Shown here: piece by piece, positions 28,635 to 36,211 of the stretch | How the letters are laid out: the number at the start of each line of letters is the position of its first letter | How positions within the stretch are numbered: position 1 is the first letter of the stretch | Assembly (NCBI GenBank): GCA_018303685.1 | Contig: JAGVXS010000007.1 | Coordinates: forward strand, 1-36,211 | Origin: Candidatus Woesearchaeota archaeon | Lineage (GTDB): Archaea > Nanobdellota > Nanobdellia > Woesearchaeales > GW2011-AR4 | DNA: 36,211 nucleotides | Direction of reading: 5' to 3' | The notes under the pieces: model-generated | The model's input: the letters and a program-made list of their open reading frames with translations, nothing else | Databases searched by the model: none | What the model was told of the DNA's origin: nothing | Made by a program: the position numbers and the translations under genes

Positions 28635-30596
28635 ATGAAGCGATCTTATTATTCAAAATCATTAAACCAATTTTTAGTAGATGAATCTGGAAATATTTTA
28701 GGAGAGTTGGCTAAAAATCATGAATTCAATCTAGAAGAACAACAAAAAAATGCATGGATAAGACAAATCGACATTCTAAAAGAACAATTAAAAGAACTCA
28801 ATTCAGGACATATCATATTTGAGTATTCAATTCCTAGGATGGGAAGGCGAGTTGATGTTATTTTGATTTATTCTGGAATAGTTTTTGTCTTAGAGTTTAA
28901 AGTTGGTGATGATAAATACCCTAAGTATGCGATTGATCAAGTTTTAGATTATGCTATAGACTTAAAAAATTTTCAAGAAGGAAGTCATACTATTCAACTT
29001 GTTCCTCTTCTAGTGGTAACCAAAGCGCCAGAAAAGAATAATGTTTATGAAAAATATCAAGATGAAATCTTTCAACCTTTATTATGTAATGCCAATAATA
29101 TAAATAATGTCATAAACCATATTGCATTAAACTATAAGGCTGCTGCAATAAACCCTATTGAATGGGAAAATTCATTATATAAACCCACACCCACTATTAT
29201 TGAGGCAGCACAGGCACTTTATCATGGACACAGTGTGAAAGAAATCTCTCGTTCAGATTCTGGAGCAATTAATCTTAGTAAAACTGCCGATGCTATAAAT
29301 AAGATTATCAATACTTCAAAAAAACAACATAAAAAGTCCATCTGTTTTATTACTGGAGTACCGGGTGCAGGTAAAACTCTGGCTGGATTAAACTTAGCGG
29401 TGGAACAACAAAAATTAAATGGAGAAGACTATGCTGTATTCTTATCAGGAAATGGTCCTTTAGTTGAGGTATTACGAGAAGCATTAGCAAGAAATGCTGT
29501 AAAGAATTCAGTAGAAAAGACTACTAAAAAATCCGTCCTAAGAAAAATTACCAAGTTTATACAAAATATTCATCATTTTAGAGATGACGCTCTTAAAACA
29601 GAAACACCGCCTATTGAAAAAGTAGTTGTGTTTGATGAAGCACAGAGAGCTTGGACTCACAAACAAACTTCATCATTCATGCAAAAAAAGAAAGGTATTC
29701 CAGATTTTAATAAGTCAGAACCTGAATTTTTAATAAGCATAATGAATAGACATAAGGATTGGGCAGTAATTATTTGTTTAATCGGTGGCGGGCAAGAGAT
29801 AAACACTGGCGAAGCAGGTTTACCAGAATGGTTTTCAGCGCTAAAAAAATATTATCCTCATTGGCATGTCTACCTATCTGCTGAAATATCCGATATAGAG
29901 TATACTAGGGGTACTGAAATTAAAGAAATTGTTGGTAATCTAAGTTATGATTCATTAGAAGATTTACATTTAAGCACGTCCATACGTTCATTTAGGAGCG
30001 AAAATGTTTCTAAATTAATTAAAACTATTCTTGATTGTGATAAAGAAGAAGCCAAGCTGCTGCTATCCAAACTAGAAGATAAATATCCTATTTTACTTAC
30101 AAGAGATATTGCCAAAGCTAAAAATTGGTTAAAAGAAAATGCGAGAGGGACAGAGAGAATTGGAATGACTGCCAGTTCTGGAGCAAATAGACTTAAACCA
30201 TATGGAATTTGTGTCCAAATGGAAATAGATGCTAAAAATTGGTTTTTGAACTCTAAAGATGATGTCAGGTCATCTTTCTATCTTGAAGATACTGCAACTG
30301 AATTTGACATTCAAGGTTTAGAACTTGATTGGACATGTGTTGCGTGGGATGCAGATTTAAGATTTAGTAACAATGAATGGTCATATAAATCATTCAGAGG
30401 AGCTAAGTGGCAAAACATTAATGATGAAGAACGTATAATTTATTTGAAGAATGCTTATCGGGTGTTGTTAACTCGCGCAAGACAAGGACTAATAATCTTT
30501 ATACCTAAAGGAGAAATAACTGATCCTACAAGAAATCCTGATTTTTATGAAGGAACTTACCATTATTTAAGAGAATTAGGAATAAAGGAAATTTAA
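28635..30596 (+). CDS. PD-(D/E)XK nuclease-like domain fused to DUF2075 (Schlafen group 3-like) DNA/RNA helicase
   Basis: N-term GRRVDVILIYSGIVFVLEFKVGD...AIDQVLDYAIDLKNF (D...ExK...Q-x3-Y pattern); Walker A ITGVPGAGKTLAGLNLA; Walker B KVVVFDEAQRAW; motif V/VI EFDIQGLELDWTCVAWD and NAYRVLLTRARQGLIIFIP. Confidence 0.88.
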   Translation: MKRSYYSKSLNQFLVDESGNILGELAKNHEFNLEEQQKNAWIRQIDILKEQLKELNSGHIIFEYSIPRMGRRVDVILIYSGIVFVLEFKVGDDKYPKYAIDQVLDYAIDLKNFQEGSHTIQLVPLLVVTKAPEKNNVYEKYQDEIFQPLLCNANNINNVINHIALNYKAAAINPIEWENSLYKPTPTIIEAAQALYHGHSVKEISRSDSGAINLSKTADAINKIINTSKKQHKKSICFITGVPGAGKTLAGLNLAVEQQKLNGEDYAVFLSGNGPLVEVLREALARNAVKNSVEKTTKKSVLRKITKFIQNIHHFRDDALKTETPPIEKVVVFDEAQRAWTHKQTSSFMQKKKGIPDFNKSEPEFLISIMNRHKDWAVIICLIGGGQEINTGEAGLPEWFSALKKYYPHWHVYLSAEISDIEYTRGTEIKEIVGNLSYDSLEDLHLSTSIRSFRSENVSKLIKTILDCDKEEAKLLLSKLEDKYPILLTRDIAKAKNWLKENARGTERIGMTASSGANRLKPYGICVQMEIDAKNWFLNSKDDVRSSFYLEDTATEFDIQGLELDWTCVAWDADLRFSNNEWSYKSFRGAKWQNINDEERIIYLKNAYRVLLTRARQGLIIFIPKGEITDPTRNPDFYEGTYHYLRELGIKEI

Positions 30597-30615
30597 TTAA
30601 ATATGAGTATCCCAT

Positions 30616-30706
30616 CATGAAACGACTAAAACAAAATGTCCCCCTTAATACTTATTCTTAATTGCTCACTTTGTTCGCCAGATAGAAACGAGCCACTAAA
30701 AATTAC
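30616..30706 (-). repeat. Transposon-end-like motif copy C (right end, inward facing)
   Basis: Minus strand GTAATTTTTAGTGGCTCGTTTC...AAGGGGGACATTTTGTTTTAGTCGTTTCATG. Confidence 0.55.
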
Positions 30707-30808
30707 TCTGCGGACGCAATCTATCAGAACTACGTAACTGATGGATAGTTTAAAACTGGCGCATACGGTAATGCGTAGTTTTTTAAATGGACTGGCCAGA
30801 GCAAGCCC

Positions 30809-31564
30809 ATGAAGCAGGGATTCTGGATTGTTGTTAAAGACATGATCAGGGAAGCAGATGTTATTCTGGAAATCCTGGATGCAAGAATGCCTGACCTTAC
30901 CAGAAACAAGCGCCTGGAGCAGTACGCTGCAGCCTCCGGAAAAAGGCTGATGCTTGTTATAAACAAAAAAGACCTGATATCCGAGAATGCGATAAGGAGC
31001 ATAGAAAAAAGCTATTCGGGCCGGGATTATGCGCTGGTATGCTCCAGGAGCCATAAAAGCATTAGCAGATTTATCGGCCAAATAAAAAGCAAAGCAAAAA
31101 AAGATAAGCTGAAAGTGGCTGTAATAGGGTACCCAAATACTGGAAAAAGCTCGCTGATAAACATCCTGTCCAGAGGCGGGAAAGCAAAGACAAGCTTGGA
31201 ATCAGGCCTGACCAGGGGAGCGCAGTTCATCTCAGGCAGGGGCAACCTTATGCTTATAGACACTCCCGGAGTAGTGCCTTATGAGGACAGGGAAGAGGTC
31301 TTGCTTGGACTGACTTCTGCAATAAGCCCCGATAAGCTAAATGATCCTGAATCTGTCGCATACGAGCTTATCGGCATATTCAAGAAAAACAACCCGATTG
31401 CCCTGGAAAAAGAATATGGGCTTAATGCCGGCCTGGAGCCTGAAGAATTACTGCTGGAATTTGGAAAAAAAAGATGCATGCTCATTAAGGGGGGTATTGT
31501 CGACGAGAGAAGGGCTGCAATTCAGCTTCTTACAGACTGGCATAACGGCAAAATAAGGGTTTGA
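30809..31564 (+). CDS. Circularly permuted GTPase (YlqF/RbgA/Nog2-like)
   Basis: DVILEILDARMPDLTRN, NKKD (G4) before G1 GYPNTGKSSLIN and G3 DTPG: the permuted G4-G1-G3 order. Confidence 0.9.
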   Translation: MKQGFWIVVKDMIREADVILEILDARMPDLTRNKRLEQYAAASGKRLMLVINKKDLISENAIRSIEKSYSGRDYALVCSRSHKSISRFIGQIKSKAKKDKLKVAVIGYPNTGKSSLINILSRGGKAKTSLESGLTRGAQFISGRGNLMLIDTPGVVPYEDREEVLLGLTSAISPDKLNDPESVAYELIGIFKKNNPIALEKEYGLNAGLEPEELLLEFGKKRCMLIKGGIVDERRAAIQLLTDWHNGKIRV

Positions 31565-31731
31565 GAAAAGCCACGGAGATGGGAATTTCAAAAAGCACTT
31601 GGGCGCAGACGAAAAAGGATTAATTCCGGATTGGCTAAACGATTATAGAATATAGTAATTTAATAGTGGTAAACATTAACAAGTTTTATAAATACATGGC
31701 TTCCGCATAATTATAGAAATAACTAAATAAG

Positions 31732-32109
31732 ATGAGTAAAATTGAAGTAACGGAAGATGTCCCTTTTGTAACTATGGGTTTAAATCCATATGATGCACAC
31801 CGTATATACAGAGATATTTCAGAATTAATTGAAAGCATAAACCTCCAAGATATTCGGAGAGGAAAGCCTAGGTTGCTTATTACTGGAGAAGAAGGTGATT
31901 ACGCAATCTATCCTCTTGATTGTATGGTAAGTGGACATGTTAAACGTCCACCTGTTCCGAGTGAAGGAATACCTATCCCAGTTAAAGATACTACGACAGA
32001 GTTTGATAATGCAGTGCGCTTAAGGAGGGAAAGTTTTGTTAGCACTCAAGTTGACATTTATTTTAAAGCACCAGAACATATAGTAGATATGGTAAGAAGT
32101 TTAAAATGA
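31732..32109 (+). CDS. Hypothetical protein (125 aa)
   Basis: ORF with TTTATAAATA box upstream (about 31683-31692); no family recognised. Confidence 0.55.
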   Translation: MSKIEVTEDVPFVTMGLNPYDAHRIYRDISELIESINLQDIRRGKPRLLITGEEGDYAIYPLDCMVSGHVKRPPVPSEGIPIPVKDTTTEFDNAVRLRRESFVSTQVDIYFKAPEHIVDMVRSLK

Positions 32110-32210
32110 TTTCTTACAAATAATTCAAAAACTTTATTCATATAGAGTTCTACTGGCATTACAGAGCACATTTTTTCCCTAACGCTACTAAAAATTATCG
32201 AAACTAACAA

Positions 32211-32462
32211 CTATCTCCCAAACTTAAAGCTAAACACAATCCACAGAACAAACACAACCAAAGACAGAATAGTAACAAACCACACAAAGTTCTTGTCGTT
32301 GCCGAAGCCAAATGGAATCGGTCCTATAAAGCCGCCGACTGCAACCTTTGTTTTTGAAGTTGTTTCTTTTGCAGCCATAAAAGTGCCTAGAAAAACTATA
32401 ACAAACCCTATCAGAATCATTATAACCCCTATACTGATTAATTGCTCCATTTTGATGGGCAT
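32211..32462 (-). CDS. DUF131 / TIGR00304-like small membrane protein
   Basis: Two TM helices with conserved-looking loop KVAVGGFIGPIPFGFGNDKNF between them. Confidence 0.75.
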   Translation of the reverse strand: MPIKMEQLISIGVIMILIGFVIVFLGTFMAAKETTSKTKVAVGGFIGPIPFGFGNDKNFVWFVTILSLVVFVLWIVFSFKFGR

Positions 32463-32521
32463 ATTTGGATTATATATGAAAACAAATACTTAAAAGTTGC
32501 GTTTTTGGTGATTTATATTCT

Positions 32522-32615
32522 CCAGTATATATTAAAACCGAAAGATATATAAATAAGTAATATACGAAAAGGTATACTGGTATATCAATATATTAAAAAG
32601 ATATACTAGTGTATC
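32522..32615 (+). promoter_or_regulatory. BRE/TATA promoter with operator-like palindromes
   Basis: CCGAAAGATATATAAATA (32538-32555). Palindromes GGTATACTGGTATATC (32571-32586) and GATATACTAGTGTATC (32600-32615), 29 bp apart; a related half-site CCAGTATATATT is at 32522-32533. Confidence 0.6.
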
Positions 32616-32733
32616 AAAAAAGAGGCGGAAGCAAGTTTACCTTGCGCTTGGAAGGCAAAGAAACAATCAGTATATTCGCTATATGCGAGTTCATACTCAC
32701 CTTATGCCTTTGAAGAACTTGCCTCTTTTTTGA
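32614..32733 (+). ncRNA. Candidate structured RNA (sRNA or 5' leader/attenuator)
   Basis: Perfect 13-bp inverted repeat TCAAAAAAGAGGC (32614-32626) / GCCTCTTTTTTGA (32721-32733). Nested pairings: AAGTT/AACTT (32633-32637/32716-32720), AAGGCA/TGCCTT (32652-32657/32705-32710), TCGC/GCGA (32676-32679/32685-32688). Ends in a T6 tract. Confidence 0.5.
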
Positions 32734-32745
32734 GCTTTGAGGTTT

Positions 32746-33009
32746 ATGATGGAACAGGAACTCGAAAGCTTCAGGGAAAATGTTGATTCGTGGATAAAGC
32801 AAATCAGGAGAGAGTTTGCCACATTCTCAGAGATGCCTGAAATCCTTAACGAGAATACTGACAATATACAGCACAATTACGAGCTAATCTATGAGCTGAA
32901 AGACGAGATAGAGGAGCTGAAGCAGGAGATAAATGCCCTCAAGCTGATTCAGATAATAAGCCTGAAGCAGAAGATGAACCAGAAGGCTGAAGAAACCCCT
33001 CAATCTTGA
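32746..33009 (+). CDS. Coiled-coil protein (about 87 aa)
   Basis: MMEQELESFRENVDSWIKQIRREFATF...NYELIYELKDEIEELKQEINALKLIQIISLKQK. Track ORF starts at TTG 32737; Met at 32746/32749. Confidence 0.65.
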   Translation: MMEQELESFRENVDSWIKQIRREFATFSEMPEILNENTDNIQHNYELIYELKDEIEELKQEINALKLIQIISLKQKMNQKAEETPQS

Positions 33010-33061
33010 TTTATTTTAATATTTTTTATTGAATTATCCTTATTAAAATTTAGAAATATCC

Positions 33062-33385
33062 TTATTCCATCTCGCTTTGTATCCTCTTAAGAACATCGTT
33101 GACAGCGACAAACAAATTCCTGTCAACGGCTTCTGCAGCATAAACCTTGCCGTTGTCATTGAGCTTTGCATGCACCTCGTATTTTTCGCTTTTCTCCCTC
33201 TCATGGATTGGCTTAAGGGTTATGTGCAGAGTCTCCATTTTCTTTGCAAGTTCAGAGAGCCTTCTTGCATGGTTGCCTATGACCTTCTTCAGCACAATCA
33301 TAGAAGAGCTGTCCACATCCCTAAAGCCAGCTAATTCTATATTGCCTCCAAGCTTGTGGGTTTCTTCGTCCATGCAGATTTTCAA
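33062..33385 (-). CDS. HPF/RaiA-like ribosome-associated protein (putative)
   Basis: LHITLKPIHEREKSEKYEVHAKLNDNGKVYAAEAVDRNLFVAVNDVLKRIQSEM resembles the HPF beta-alpha pattern. Met at 33373 also possible. Confidence 0.6.
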   Translation of the reverse strand: MKICMDEETHKLGGNIELAGFRDVDSSSMIVLKKVIGNHARRLSELAKKMETLHITLKPIHEREKSEKYEVHAKLNDNGKVYAAEAVDRNLFVAVNDVLKRIQSEME

Positions 33386-33490
33386 GCATATAAAATATAA
33401 AAAGGTTGTGGTTTAATTTGCTAATTTTGAATATTACATAATGAATTTTTAAACAAAATTTAGAAAGATTGGACCATACGGAATGATCAA

Positions 33491-33973
33491 TTAAAAAGAG
33501 TTGAATCTCCGCAATCGTCTATAAATATCAGATTTTTCTTCTTCCCTCACTGGGGGTTTATTAAATGGGTTACCAGCCCAAAATTCCGAATTACCGTCTG
33601 CACTCTTTCGAGCATATCTGCTTCCGCCAGTAGGACTTTTCATTCTGGCCTGTGTTTTCTGCTTCTTTTTTTCTCTTTCTTTTCGCCTGTCTTCTCTTTT
33701 TTTCTCATTAGCACGCTTTGAAAAATATATGAGATTTAAGGGTTCTGCAACGGGATATTGCGGTAACATGTTTCTAAGATAACTACCAAGATTTGTAGAT
33801 TTTTGAACTATTGTTTGTAAGCCTTGTTTTAGAGCATCCTCAATTGCTTTGTACACTAACTGGTTTAGTTCAGCAAAAGAATAAGGTCTTTGGGTAGCAA
33901 TGCTCTCAAGAGTAGGCACGCCATAGTTTCTTTGCCTTTGAGAGCCTTTGTAGTTTTGATAAGATATTGTCAT
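33491..33973 (-). CDS. Hypothetical protein with Lys/Arg-rich C-terminal half
   Basis: ORF of 160 aa; KRANEKKREDRRKEREKKKQKTQARMKSPTGGSRYARK; no family recognised. Confidence 0.55.
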   Translation of the reverse strand: MTISYQNYKGSQRQRNYGVPTLESIATQRPYSFAELNQLVYKAIEDALKQGLQTIVQKSTNLGSYLRNMLPQYPVAEPLNLIYFSKRANEKKREDRRKEREKKKQKTQARMKSPTGGSRYARKSADGNSEFWAGNPFNKPPVREEEKSDIYRRLRRFNSF

Positions 33974-34084
33974 ATTTAAGTTTTATCCAGTTTTGCAGTT
34001 TCTTATATAAATTTATCGGAATTAATAACCATATTGTAAATAAAATAAGTTAAAATTATATAATACCATTTGTTATCATAGCCT

Positions 34085-35476
34085 ATGGCCCTTGTAGAAT
34101 CGTTTTCAGGCATAAGGGGGATTTATGACAAGGACTTGACAGATGCAATTGCAGTCAGGTACGCATATTCTTATTATTCTTTCTTAAAGAGCAAAACCAA
34201 AAAAAGCAGCATAACCATTGTCATTGGAATGGACACAAGGGCTTCCGGAATAAAGCTGGCAGACTCCATAATGGGAATTCTGGACTGCAATTTCATTGAC
34301 ATCGGGATTGCCCCTACTCCCGCAGTTGAGTTTGCCGTAAGGCACTTCAATGCCGACGGCGGCATTATAATCACTGCATCCCACAACGAGCCTTACTGGA
34401 ACGGCTTCAAGTTCCTTAACAGTGACGGCTCTATTTTGGGCGAAAATGACATGAACATTGTGATTGGCAATTCAAAAGCTTTCAGGGACTTTCACAAGAT
34501 ACAGGAAAGGAAAATTCTGGAGAAAAACTCAGAGACAGTCAAAAAATACACTGAATTCATTTTTAGCATTTTGGGCAGGGAAAATATAGGAAGGATAAAA
34601 AATTCCAAACAGAAAATTGTCATTGACCCGAACGGCGGAACAGCCGTGATTGCAAAGAAAATACTGGAGCAGGCCGGTGTTGAAGTTGTTGGAGTAAGCA
34701 TGAATTACGGCGAATTCAACAGAACAGTCGAGCCGACTGAAGACTCATTGATTTACTTAAAAAATATAATCGATGAGAATAAGGCAGATTTTGCTGCAGG
34801 CTTTGACTGCGACGCAGACAGGATTGAGATCCTCATGGGCAGCGGGCAGCTGTTGTCCGGCAATTACATACTTGCGCTGGTTGTTGACGAGATTTTGTCA
34901 AATTCCAAAAATCCAAGAAACCAGTTTGTTGTTGTAAATGACGTCACATCAAATGCCGTAAGGGATGTCGTGCAAAAGCATGGCGCAAAATTGAAAGAAG
35001 TCGAGGTCGGCGAGACAAATGTTGTGCAGGAAATGAGCAAATTAAAGGCGATCGTCGGCGGGGAAGGCTCAAGCGGCGGAGTGATAATGCCTCCTTCAAA
35101 ATGCAGGGACGGGATCCTGACATTGCTTGCAATTTTGTCAATCATCGCAAAAAAGGAAAAAAAGCTGGAAGACATAATTGAGGAATTTCCGGGATACTGC
35201 AACCTAAAGAAGAAAATGGAGTTTGATGCAACAAAGCACGACAAAATTAAAAAATATTTAAAAGACTATTATTCCAAAAAAGGGCTTGAAATAAAAGAGA
35301 CAGGCGGAATAAAAGGCGGCTTGAAAATCATAACAGGCAAAAGCTCCTTTGTGTGGTTCAGGGCTTCAAGGACAGAAGGAAACGTCTTCAGGGTTGTGAG
35401 CGAGTCAGACGACAAAAAAGAAGCTGAAAAATTGATGGAAGAGGCTGTTGATGTTTTTGAGAAGGCAAATGAATAA
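34085..35476 (+). CDS. Phosphoglucomutase/phosphomannomutase/phosphoglucosamine mutase family
   Basis: GIRGIYDKDLT, ITASHNEPYWNGFKF (phosphoserine loop), FDCDADRIEIL (metal loop), GGEGSSGGVIMP. Confidence 0.93.
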   Translation: MALVESFSGIRGIYDKDLTDAIAVRYAYSYYSFLKSKTKKSSITIVIGMDTRASGIKLADSIMGILDCNFIDIGIAPTPAVEFAVRHFNADGGIIITASHNEPYWNGFKFLNSDGSILGENDMNIVIGNSKAFRDFHKIQERKILEKNSETVKKYTEFIFSILGRENIGRIKNSKQKIVIDPNGGTAVIAKKILEQAGVEVVGVSMNYGEFNRTVEPTEDSLIYLKNIIDENKADFAAGFDCDADRIEILMGSGQLLSGNYILALVVDEILSNSKNPRNQFVVVNDVTSNAVRDVVQKHGAKLKEVEVGETNVVQEMSKLKAIVGGEGSSGGVIMPPSKCRDGILTLLAILSIIAKKEKKLEDIIEEFPGYCNLKKKMEFDATKHDKIKKYLKDYYSKKGLEIKETGGIKGGLKIITGKSSFVWFRASRTEGNVFRVVSESDDKKEAEKLMEEAVDVFEKANE

Positions 35477-36211
35477 GGAAAATTTTATTGAGAAGATTGA
35501 ATCAGAATTGCTGCTTATGCTGTTTGACTATGTTGCTCCATTTCTGGATAAAAGAATCAAATTAAAAGCGGAAAATAAGAAATCAGAGCCAAAAACAAGC
35601 AATCTTGAAAATATCGTCAATGGCAAGCCAAAAATTGATTTTAAAGATTTTAAAGAGCTGGAATTGCTGTTATCTAAAAACTTAAGTGAAAATGCCAAAT
35701 CCAGCAAAAAGGCTGAAATAAAAAATGGCAGTAAGATATACTCACTAAATTTAAGGCGGCAGAAAAGTGACAGGGAGAAAACCAGTAACTATTCAATTTC
35801 AATCAAATACGAGGAAAACCAAACAGGTGAAAAATTAAGCATAACGGCCAAAAAAGACGGCAAAGAGTTATATTCCGCCGAAATTACAGACAAGAAAGAA
35901 GCAAAAGACAAAGTCGCGCCTTACAGCTTTACAATCAATTACGAAGACAGGTACGGCGAAGAAAGATTAAGCATAACTTACAAATCGCAATTAAAAAATT
36001 ACTTGCAAAAGCACATCTCAGAAAAAGAGGACATGGCTAACAGGGTGCCTCTCAAGTGGCTCAACATCCTGCCTGAAACTTCAATGGGCGGAGTTCTTGG
36101 CTTCACTTATCTGGGAGAAAACTTCATGGCTAGAAGGGCAGACTTGACAGGCAAGACAGCAAGGATGGTTGACATCCACGAAAGCATCCACACTCCTGAC
36201 GAATACGAGAC
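35469..36211 (+). CDS. Hypothetical protein, 3' truncated by window end
   Basis: ATGAATAA overlap with the mutase; hand translation MNKENFIEKIESELLLMLFDYVAPFLDKRIKL...MGGVLGFTYLGENFMARRADLTGKTARMVDIHESIHTPDEYET with no stop. Not in supplied ORF track. Confidence 0.7.
   Translation, partial: MNKENFIEKIESELLLMLFDYVAPFLDKRIKLKAENKKSEPKTSNLENIVNGKPKIDFKDFKELELLLSKNLSENAKSSKKAEIKNGSKIYSLNLRRQKSDREKTSNYSISIKYEENQTGEKLSITAKKDGKELYSAEITDKKEAKDKVAPYSFTINYEDRYGEERLSITYKSQLKNYLQKHISEKEDMANRVPLKWLNILPETSMGGVLGFTYLGENFMARRADLTGKTARMVDIHESIHTPDEYE

Larger units (their letters stand above)
27501..30710. mobile_element. Putative non-autonomous mobile cassette bounded by inverted end motifs (A and C)
   Basis: GGGGGACATTTT (27527-27538) is an exact 12-nt inverted match to AAAATGTCCCCC (30633-30644). 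ATTTTTAGCGGCT (27505-27517) is inverted against AGCCACTAAAAAT (30691-30703). Contains two accessory genes and no transposase; no convincing target-site duplication found. Confidence 0.45.

Noticed and set aside
30728-30778. AACTACG...CGTAGTT inverted repeat and CGCAT-ACGGTA-ATGCG hairpin just right of motif copy C
   Set aside because: Short stems at ordinary spacing; could be a terminator with the T-run after it, but too weak to call without conservation.
32690-32700. T-arm-like GAGTTCATACTC within the structured element, suggesting a tRNA
   Set aside because: No acceptor or anticodon arm in register and loop length is wrong; it fits better as part of the hairpin RNA.
34864-35244. 126-aa minus-strand ORF inside the phosphohexomutase gene
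   Set aside because: Antisense shadow of conserved mutase motifs; Ser/Phe-rich composition typical of shadow ORFs.
1-36211. CRISPR array or cas genes
   Set aside because: No regularly spaced direct repeats and no Cas-like ORFs seen in the supplied translations.
1-36211. rRNA genes or a recognisable transposase/integrase
   Set aside because: None of the supplied translations or intergenic gaps shows them, so the mobile cassette call rests on end motifs and cargo only.

Overview
This 36.2 kb window is very probably archaeal and DPANN-like. The evidence is Alba, a DUF131/TIGR00304-type membrane protein, a short archaeal-style CarB, BRE/TATA-like boxes about 25 nt upstream of many start codons, and tRNA genes without encoded CCA. 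The main block is a minus-strand arginine and carbamoyl-phosphate cluster, argG-F-H-J-B-D-C then carA-carB, with a divergent argE-like M20 peptidase and an ACT-domain putative regulator. Other clear genes are thrC-like, CNNM/CBS, argS, bacterial-type ribB/ribD/ribA, tRNA-Glu(CTC), a truncated probable tRNA-Arg, YgiQ radical SAM, a Zn-ribbon/S4/Ski2-like helicase operon, a circularly permuted GTPase, an HPF-like protein and a phosphohexomutase. The most interesting signals are: (1) a ~3.2 kb segment (27.50-30.71 kb) bounded by inverted, transposon-end-like motifs (ATTTTTAGYGGCT...GGGGGACATTTT). It carries a BRO-N/DinD-like gene and a PD-(D/E)XK-DUF2075 (Schlafen group 3-like) nuclease-helicase, with no transposase visible; this is a candidate non-autonomous defence cassette. 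(2) A ~120-nt element closed by a 13-bp perfect inverted repeat (32614-32733), behind a strong BRE/TATA promoter with two or three palindromic operator-like sites; this is a candidate sRNA or leader. (3) Two likely -1 frameshifts, one in the Ski2-like helicase C-terminus and one in an orphan gene. (4) Tandem hairpins between argC and carA. (5) A possible shared operator between the ACT-domain gene and the argG/argE intergenic region. All family names come from reading motifs by eye; no database search was run.
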